From the NCBI GenBank assembly GCA_964545925.1, contig CAZJHM010000001.1:1-59896 (forward strand): a DNA stretch of 59,896 bases. The letters are read 5' to 3'. The position numbers and the translations under genes are program-made. The notes under the pieces were generated by a model that saw nothing but the letters and a program-made list of their open reading frames with translations, was not told the origin of the DNA and did no database searches. Below are positions 55,737-59,896 of the stretch, piece by piece (position 1 is the first letter of the stretch; each line of letters begins with the position of its first letter). Origin of the DNA: CAZJHM01 sp964545925. Lineage in GTDB: Archaea; Iainarchaeota; Iainarchaeia; Iainarchaeales; CAZJHM01.

Positions 55737-57011
55737 ATGAAAATCTCAGTTATCGGAGCAGGATATGTTGGATTAGTAACAGCAGCTGGTTTGTCTAAGA
55801 TTGGGCATACTGTTGTCTGCCAAGACATAGACAAAGAAAAGATTGCGGAATTGAAGAAAGGGCAGATGCCTATTTATGAAGAAGGATTAGAAGAGATAAT
55901 CAAAGATGAAATGAAAAAAGGAAGGATTGAATTTACTTTAGATTGTAAAGAAGCAATTGATAAAAGTGAGATAATATTTATTGCTGTTGGAACTCCTCCT
56001 TTGGATAGTGGAGAGACGGACTTAAGATACATAGAATCTGTTTCTAAAGAGATAGGGGGAAAAACAAAAGCAGATAAAACAATTGTGATTAAAAGTACTG
56101 TTCCTGTTGGAACTTCTAAAAAAGTCAAAGAATGGCTAGGGGAAAAGAATAAGTTTGAAGTTGTAAATAATCCTGAGTTTCTGAGAGAAGGAACAGCAAT
56201 AAAAGATTTTCTTGAACCAGACAGAATAGTTATTGGTGGTTCAGAGAAAGCTTGTTCTTTGCTAAAAGAAGTTTATGCTCCAATTGATTGTCCAGTCCTT
56301 TGCACAGATAATGAAAGTGCTGAGATAATCAAATATGCAAGCAATTCTTTTTTAGCAACCAAGATTTCCTTTATAAATTTGGTTTCTAGGTTATGCGAAA
56401 AGACAAGTGCAAATATAAAAGATGTAGCAAAAGGAGTTGGAATGGATAGCCGAATAGGCTCAAAATTTCTAATGGCTGGATTGGGATATGGAGGTTCCTG
56501 CTTTCCAAAAGATGTGGATTCTTTTATTTATACTGCTCGTGAAAAAGGTTTGGATTTTGGATTATTTGAGGAAACCCATAAAATAAACAAAGAACAAAGA
56601 ATTATGTTTTTTGAGAAAATTAAAAAAGAACTTGGAGATTTAAATGGAAAGAAAATTGCAGTTTTGGGATTAGCTTTCAAACCAAATACAGATGATATGC
56701 GAGAAGCTCCAAGTATAGATATTCTTAAGATGCTGAGAAAAGAAAAAGCTGAGATACATGCTTATGACCCAATTGCTGAAGAAAATGCCAAGAAAAGTAT
56801 TGATGGATTAAAGACATATCCAAATATATATGAAACTATGGATAATGCAGATGTTCTTGTAATACTTACTGATTGGGCTGAATTCAGAGAAATGGATTTC
56901 TCTAAGATTAAAAAATTATTGAAAAACCCTCTGATTATAGATGGAAGAAATATGTTTGAGAAAATTGAAGGATTTAGATATGTTTCAATAGGTAGAAAAA
57001 CCAAAGAATAG
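55737..57011 (+). CDS. ugd: UDP-glucose 6-dehydrogenase
   Basis: Oxidises UDP-glucose twice to UDP-glucuronate with NAD. The nucleotide loop is IGAGYVGLVTAAGL (residues 5-18). FIAVGTPP, the NPEFLREGTAIKDFLEPDR substrate segment and the catalytic cysteine in GYGGSCFPKDVDSF follow. AVLGLAFKPNTDDMREAPS is the C-terminal domain signature. Length 424 residues, typical. Its product is the substrate of the decarboxylase encoded at 44344. GDP-mannose dehydrogenase is less likely. Confidence 0.94.
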   Translation: MKISVIGAGYVGLVTAAGLSKIGHTVVCQDIDKEKIAELKKGQMPIYEEGLEEIIKDEMKKGRIEFTLDCKEAIDKSEIIFIAVGTPPLDSGETDLRYIESVSKEIGGKTKADKTIVIKSTVPVGTSKKVKEWLGEKNKFEVVNNPEFLREGTAIKDFLEPDRIVIGGSEKACSLLKEVYAPIDCPVLCTDNESAEIIKYASNSFLATKISFINLVSRLCEKTSANIKDVAKGVGMDSRIGSKFLMAGLGYGGSCFPKDVDSFIYTAREKGLDFGLFEETHKINKEQRIMFFEKIKKELGDLNGKKIAVLGLAFKPNTDDMREAPSIDILKMLRKEKAEIHAYDPIAEENAKKSIDGLKTYPNIYETMDNADVLVILTDWAEFREMDFSKIKKLLKNPLIIDGRNMFEKIEGFRYVSIGRKTKE

Positions 57012-57023
57012 TTTTTTATTAAA
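57012..57023 (+). promoter_or_regulatory. TATA box of the small metallopeptidase gene
   Basis: TTTTTTATTAAA centred about 25 nt before the ATG at 57042. Confidence 0.4.
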
Positions 57024-57041
57024 TCTTTTTTATAATAGATA

Positions 57042-57638
57042 ATGGGATTATTGAAATGGTTATTTTCAATTGGAATAAAAGAAAAAAGAATTGAAAACTT
57101 ACGAAAGACAAGAAATGTTCTTTTAGAAACAGTTAAAGAAATGGAAAAAGAGGCAAAGACTGATATTGAAAAAAGATATTATAAAGAAATGGTTAAGAGC
57201 ATAGAAAATACTCCTGTATTTTTTGTGCCTGGAAAGGTTCTTTCTGCTAGAAAAACTAATCAAGGAACAAGTGCAATAATGGGAGGAAATGTGGTTAAAG
57301 TTTTCTTTGAAAAACAAAAAGGATTAGTAAGACAAAATTATATTGTTCTTCCATCTAAACATCTTTTTGAAGGAAGTAAGTTGAGCAAACAAGGATTACT
57401 TACTTTATTGCATGAATATGGGCATCTTCAAGGTAATGCTGGAGAAAGAATTGCAGATGCTTTAATGTTAAACATAGGGCTCAGACTTGGGCTCCCAAAA
57501 GAAAGTGTACTAAGGCATTTTAGTGGCAGACATGAAATATTAGGGCAAGCATATCCATTATACATAAAAAAGATTTTAGAATCAAGAAAACCCAAAAAAC
57601 AAACACCTTTTGTTCCTAAACAAAGAAAAATAGTTTAA
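57042..57638 (+). CDS. Putative zinc metallopeptidase (HEYGH)
   Basis: A 198-residue protein with the HExxH zinc motif H124-E125-x-x-H128 in LTLLHEYGHLQG and a likely third ligand E135 in GERIADAL. The N-terminal 60 residues are a charged helix or coiled coil starting with a short hydrophobic stretch (LLKWLFSIGI), perhaps a membrane anchor. No established family is recognised. The 3' end overlaps corA tail to tail by 4 nt. Confidence 0.65.
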   Translation: MGLLKWLFSIGIKEKRIENLRKTRNVLLETVKEMEKEAKTDIEKRYYKEMVKSIENTPVFFVPGKVLSARKTNQGTSAIMGGNVVKVFFEKQKGLVRQNYIVLPSKHLFEGSKLSKQGLLTLLHEYGHLQGNAGERIADALMLNIGLRLGLPKESVLRHFSGRHEILGQAYPLYIKKILESRKPKKQTPFVPKQRKIV

Positions 57639-58585
57639 AACCATTGTCTTTTTTTAAAGAAAAATAACATTGTAAACATAAGCCCAACCATTAAAAAAAT
57701 TATAAACCAAAATCCAAATTCCCACTCTGAAATAGGAAGAAATTTAAAATTCATTCCATAGATTCCAGTGATAACTGAAAGAGGAAGCATAACTGTCGCA
57801 ATTACTGAAAGAACTTTCATTATTTCATTCATTTTGTTTGATAAAACAGACATGTGTAAATCAATCAATCCTCTTAATCCTTCCATATCTGAGTCTAATT
57901 CATCATTAATTCTTGCGCTTGTATCATACAAATCCCTATAGAAAGGTTGAGCTTTTTTGGAAATTAAATAACTGTCTAATCTGGAAAGAAGAAGGATTTT
58001 CTCCATAAAAATCAGAGAACTTCTTTTGATTTTATTTATTTTTTCCTTATCTGCAATTATTTCTGATAATTTTTTTGTATTTGCATTTTTAAGTATTATT
58101 TTCTCATATTCTTCTCTTTTTTTGTCTATTTGTTCTATTAAAGGAAGATAATTTTCAAGCTCTAAGCTGATTAATTCATGCAAAAGAAATTCTGGCCCTT
58201 TGTTTAAAAGATATGTGATTTTTTCTGTTTTATTTATGATTCTTTCTTCTGCATTTTTGCCTTTAGAATGAGCTGAAAGTAAGAATGTATCTCCCAAAAC
58301 AAAATCAACTTCATAATTTTTCATTTCTTTATTTATACCATACATTACAATCAAAATATAATCTTTGAAATCCTCTACTTTTGGCATTGCATTCTTTCTT
58401 TCAATATCTTCAATAGTCAATGAATGTAAATTAAGGGTTCTGCCTATTTCTTGAATTGTTTTTGATTCTGTTGTGTTTATATCTACCCAAAAAAAGATTT
58501 TCTTTTTGATAAACTCTTTTGTTTTTTTTGATGTGAATTTTTCCTTTTTCAATTTTTTATTTTCTATATAATATAATATACCCAT
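57635..58585 (-). CDS. corA: CorA-family magnesium transporter
   Basis: Pentameric divalent-cation channel of the cytoplasmic membrane. The 316 residues comprise a cytoplasmic alpha/beta funnel (IEDIERKNAMPKVEDFKDYI), a long stalk helix and two C-terminal membrane helices. The selectivity signature GMN is present in ITGIYGMNFKF, and the C-terminus is basic (FFFKKRQWF). A TATA at 58606-58619 (minus strand) is centred 26 nt upstream. Confidence 0.94.
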   Translation of the reverse strand: MGILYYIENKKLKKEKFTSKKTKEFIKKKIFFWVDINTTESKTIQEIGRTLNLHSLTIEDIERKNAMPKVEDFKDYILIVMYGINKEMKNYEVDFVLGDTFLLSAHSKGKNAEERIINKTEKITYLLNKGPEFLLHELISLELENYLPLIEQIDKKREEYEKIILKNANTKKLSEIIADKEKINKIKRSSLIFMEKILLLSRLDSYLISKKAQPFYRDLYDTSARINDELDSDMEGLRGLIDLHMSVLSNKMNEIMKVLSVIATVMLPLSVITGIYGMNFKFLPISEWEFGFWFIIFLMVGLMFTMLFFFKKRQWF

Positions 58586-58605
58586 ACTAAAAATAAAAGT
58601 TCATA

Positions 58606-58619
58606 GTTTAAATATTTTC
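58606..58619 (-). promoter_or_regulatory. TATA box of corA
   Basis: Minus-strand GAAAATATTTAAAC, centred 26 nt upstream of the ATG at 58585. Confidence 0.45.
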
Positions 58620-58638
58620 CTTCTTTGTTTTTTAGGAA

Positions 58639-59208
58639 CTATTTTCTTCTGACTACAGCATATCCATCTGATATATCCACAACTGTTGAAGGTCTAGCTT
58701 TTCTTTTTCCCTCATAGATTACAAAGTCTATATGTTGCTTTACATTTTCATCTATATCTCCTAGTTCTTGCATAAACCTTCCTCCTGTTGTATTAACTGA
58801 AGTTGTTATTATTGGCAAATTTATTGTTTTTACTGCTTCAGTTATCCAATGGTTTGGCAAACGAATTCCCAGTGTTTTTGTTCTGAGATTTACATCATCA
58901 TGAACTGCTCCATCTTTTGATTTTAAAATTATAGTATATGGGCCCGGAAGTTTCAAAAGCCATTGATCAGCTGTTCCAGAAACTTCACAATTTTCAATTA
59001 CCCAATCTCTGCTCGGAGCAATAACTGAAAAAGGCCTATCTTTTTGTTTTTTCGCTTGTCTTAGTTTAAGTATTGCTTCAGGGTGTAAAGCTGAACAACC
59101 TATTCCATAGATTGTATCTGTTGGATATACAAAAATAGCTCCATTTTCTATTCTTTTTTTGTAGTCCTGCAGATTTTGCAGGAATTTTTGTTTTTCAATA
59201 ATCTCCAT
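58639..59208 (-). CDS. tsaC: Threonylcarbamoyl-AMP synthase (TsaC/Sua5 family)
   Basis: Makes threonylcarbamoyl-AMP from threonine, bicarbonate and ATP, the substrate used by KEOPS (Kae1, Bud32, both in this window) for the t6A modification of tRNA. The YrdC fold is shown by IFVYPTDTIYGIGCSALHPE, RQAKKQKDRPFSVI, TIILKSKDGAV and TTSVNTTGGRFMQE. The 189 residues lack the C-terminal Sua5 domain. GAGGG lies just upstream of the ATG at 59208. Confidence 0.93.
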   Translation of the reverse strand: MEIIEKQKFLQNLQDYKKRIENGAIFVYPTDTIYGIGCSALHPEAILKLRQAKKQKDRPFSVIAPSRDWVIENCEVSGTADQWLLKLPGPYTIILKSKDGAVHDDVNLRTKTLGIRLPNHWITEAVKTINLPIITTSVNTTGGRFMQELGDIDENVKQHIDFVIYEGKRKARPSTVVDISDGYAVVRRK

Positions 59209-59378
59209 TTTATCCCTCTGAGCCTATCCTAACCAATTAGAACAAAATGATTAATATAAAGATAAGGGATTTAGATGTAATAAATGGACAATATAAAGAG
59301 AATAAATTAAGAAATAAAGACACTATCAGAAAAAAGCTCTGTAGAACTCCTTTATAAAAGACTAATTTTTAACAAAAA

Positions 59379-59406
59379 TTGAGAGAGAAGTATATTCTCT
59401 CTTCAA
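59379..59406. repeat. Inverted repeat (GAGAGAA/TTCTCTC)
   Basis: GAGAGAA (59383-59389) and TTCTCTC (59395-59401) form a stem with a 5-nt loop, extended by TTGA/TCAA-type outer pairs with one mismatch. It may be a transcript end for the rightward strand or a protein-binding dyad. Confidence 0.4.
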
Positions 59407-59420
59407 TAAAGTATAATAAC

Positions 59421-59515
59421 TTTTTCTTCAAAATTGTCTTTTGGTAAAAATGTCTGAAAAATTTTTTCTTCAAAATTCTTTCTTTTTGGGGAATGTGTCT
59501 GAAAAAATTTTTTCT
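59421..59515. repeat. Two imperfect direct repeats
   Basis: Both copies share TTTTTCTTCAAAATT, then a CTTTTGG/CTTTTTGG block, then TGTCTGAAAAAATTTTTTC (one copy with one A fewer). Copies begin at about 59421 and 59462, a period of roughly 41-46 bases. Confidence 0.45.
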
Positions 59516-59531
59516 GGCTTCCTTGAAGCCA
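59515..59531 (-). terminator. Hairpin terminator downstream of the lectin-like gene
   Basis: TGGCTTC-CTT-GAAGCCA is a perfect 7-bp stem with a 3-nt loop. On the minus strand it is followed by an A6T6-type tract, as in a hairpin/T-tract terminator, about 110 nt after the stop codon of the gene at 59641. Confidence 0.45.
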
Positions 59532-59640
59532 AACTTTTTTCTAATTTTTTATTTTTCTTTTGCTTTTTTTCTTTCTGAATTTTTCCTTTGAGAATTTGCT
59601 TTAAAACTTTTAGCCTTCTATACGAAACAAGAGTTCAGAT

Positions 59641-59895
59641 TCAAGAAAGACTACTGCAGCAACGAAACCCAATGTTGTTGCCCGCATTGGAAGAATCATT
59701 GTTCAAATACACTGAGAAAAGCCCAGCATCAGAACCATCGTACCAACTACCGCCACGTATGACAGCACGATTGGTTTTGGTTGGACCTGTATAAACTCCA
59801 TCATTTCCATATTTTAGGCTTTTTGTTGTTGTATTTCCCCATAATCCTGGTCCCCAATCTTCTGGGATTGTTGTGTCTTGAAAATATTGCCATCC
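59641..59895 (-). CDS. Formylglycine-enzyme/C-type-lectin-like protein, C-terminal fragment
   Basis: Reading leftward from the window edge, 84 codons are open to a TGA at 59641-59643; the 5' part is missing. The fold signature is RAVIRGGSW followed by GSDAGLFSVYLNND and the end NNIGFRCC plus four residues. This matches the C-terminus of the FGE-sulfatase/C-type-lectin fold, especially target proteins of diversity-generating retroelements (pattern GGxWxxGxxAGxF...L...S......GFRC). It is clearly richer in G+C than its surroundings. No reverse transcriptase or template repeat lies in this window, so retroelement membership is inference. Confidence 0.75.
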   Translation of the reverse strand, partial: GWQYFQDTTIPEDWGPGLWGNTTTKSLKYGNDGVYTGPTKTNRAVIRGGSWYDGSDAGLFSVYLNNDSSNAGNNIGFRCCSSLS

Positions 59896-59896
59896 T

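Larger units (their letters stand above)
59209..59640. other. 432-nt gap without a convincing gene
   Basis: No reading frame with coding character is seen on either strand. The gap holds the tsaC promoter region, an inverted repeat (59379-59406), two imperfect direct repeats (59421-59468 and 59462-59515) and a hairpin (59515-59531). It is very AT-rich, in contrast to the gene fragment at its right. Confidence 0.6.

Noticed and set aside
59209..59640. Template repeat for the suspected variable region
   Set aside because: Nothing resembling the GGTAGTTGG...TTTCGTTGCTGC sequence occurs in this gap or elsewhere that I could see; a template must lie outside the window if it exists.
59588..59794. 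68-codon plus-strand frame near the right edge
   Set aside because: It is antisense to the lectin-like C-terminus, which has a recognisable GFRCC end; the plus-strand product resembles nothing.
1..59896. CRISPR arrays, insertion sequences or integrase attachment sites
   Set aside because: No regularly spaced repeats, transposase or integrase genes were seen.

Overview
This AT-rich window (roughly 30% G+C by eye) comes from an archaeon. It carries archaeal/eukaryote-type ribosomal proteins (eS1, eS4, eS6, eS24, eS28, eS31, eL8, eL14, eL18, eL19, eL24, eL32, eL34), archaeal RNA polymerase subunits (Rpo3, Rpo7, Rpo10, Spt4), aIF1, aIF2-gamma, aIF5B, Orc1/Cdc6, the KEOPS proteins Kae1 and Bud32, and CarS of ether-lipid synthesis. 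Very compact spacing, short proteins, missing nucleotide-kinase genes in the ribosomal cluster and a grpE-dnaK-dnaJ set suggest a small-genome DPANN lineage, probably near Pacearchaeota/Woesearchaeota. That placement is inference.

Layout: 1-91 is the 5' part of a pilin-like gene with a class III signal peptide. 357-19397 is one long cluster (S10-spc-alpha-rpl13 order) from rpl3 to rps2 and a MEMO protein, containing secY, a DUF106/EMC3 insertase, rpo3, rpo10 and a tRNA-Leu(UAA). 19441-21699 holds a TrmB-type regulator and gltX. 21844-28056 is a second translation/transcription operon (rpl7ae to rps27ae). 28180-36750 mixes kae1, an amino-acid permease, a wHTH regulator divergent from grpE-dnaK-dnaJ, bud32, and rps15/rps3ae. 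36753-43532 holds DUF92, carS, an archaeosortase-like protein, a PRTase-like protein, secD/secF and orc1/cdc6. 43628-45264 makes nucleotide sugars. 46678-53692 encodes all seven enzymes of the MEP (non-mevalonate) isoprenoid pathway. It is followed by an ADP-forming acyl-CoA synthetase, UDP-glucose dehydrogenase, a small metallopeptidase, corA and tsaC. The right edge carries the C-terminus of a formylglycine-generating-enzyme/C-type-lectin-like protein that looks like the variable region of a diversity-generating retroelement target.

The most striking system is the complete MEP pathway: ispH divergent from dxr-ispD-ispF-ispE-ispG-dxs, with an 8-8-8 dyad in the shared promoter. The same window encodes archaeal ether-lipid CarS, so bacterial-type isoprenoid precursors would feed archaeal lipids. 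The place after rps2-MEMO where many archaea keep mevalonate-pathway genes holds a TrmB gene instead.

Expression logic is visible. First genes of units mostly have a TATA box centred 24-28 nt before the start codon, which implies leaderless mRNAs. Genes inside operons use a GGTGA Shine-Dalgarno, often fused to the upstream stop codon. Two ribosomal units (rpl3 and rpl7ae) instead have real leaders with predicted RNA structure. The rpl7ae leader contains a kink-turn-like element over its own Shine-Dalgarno.
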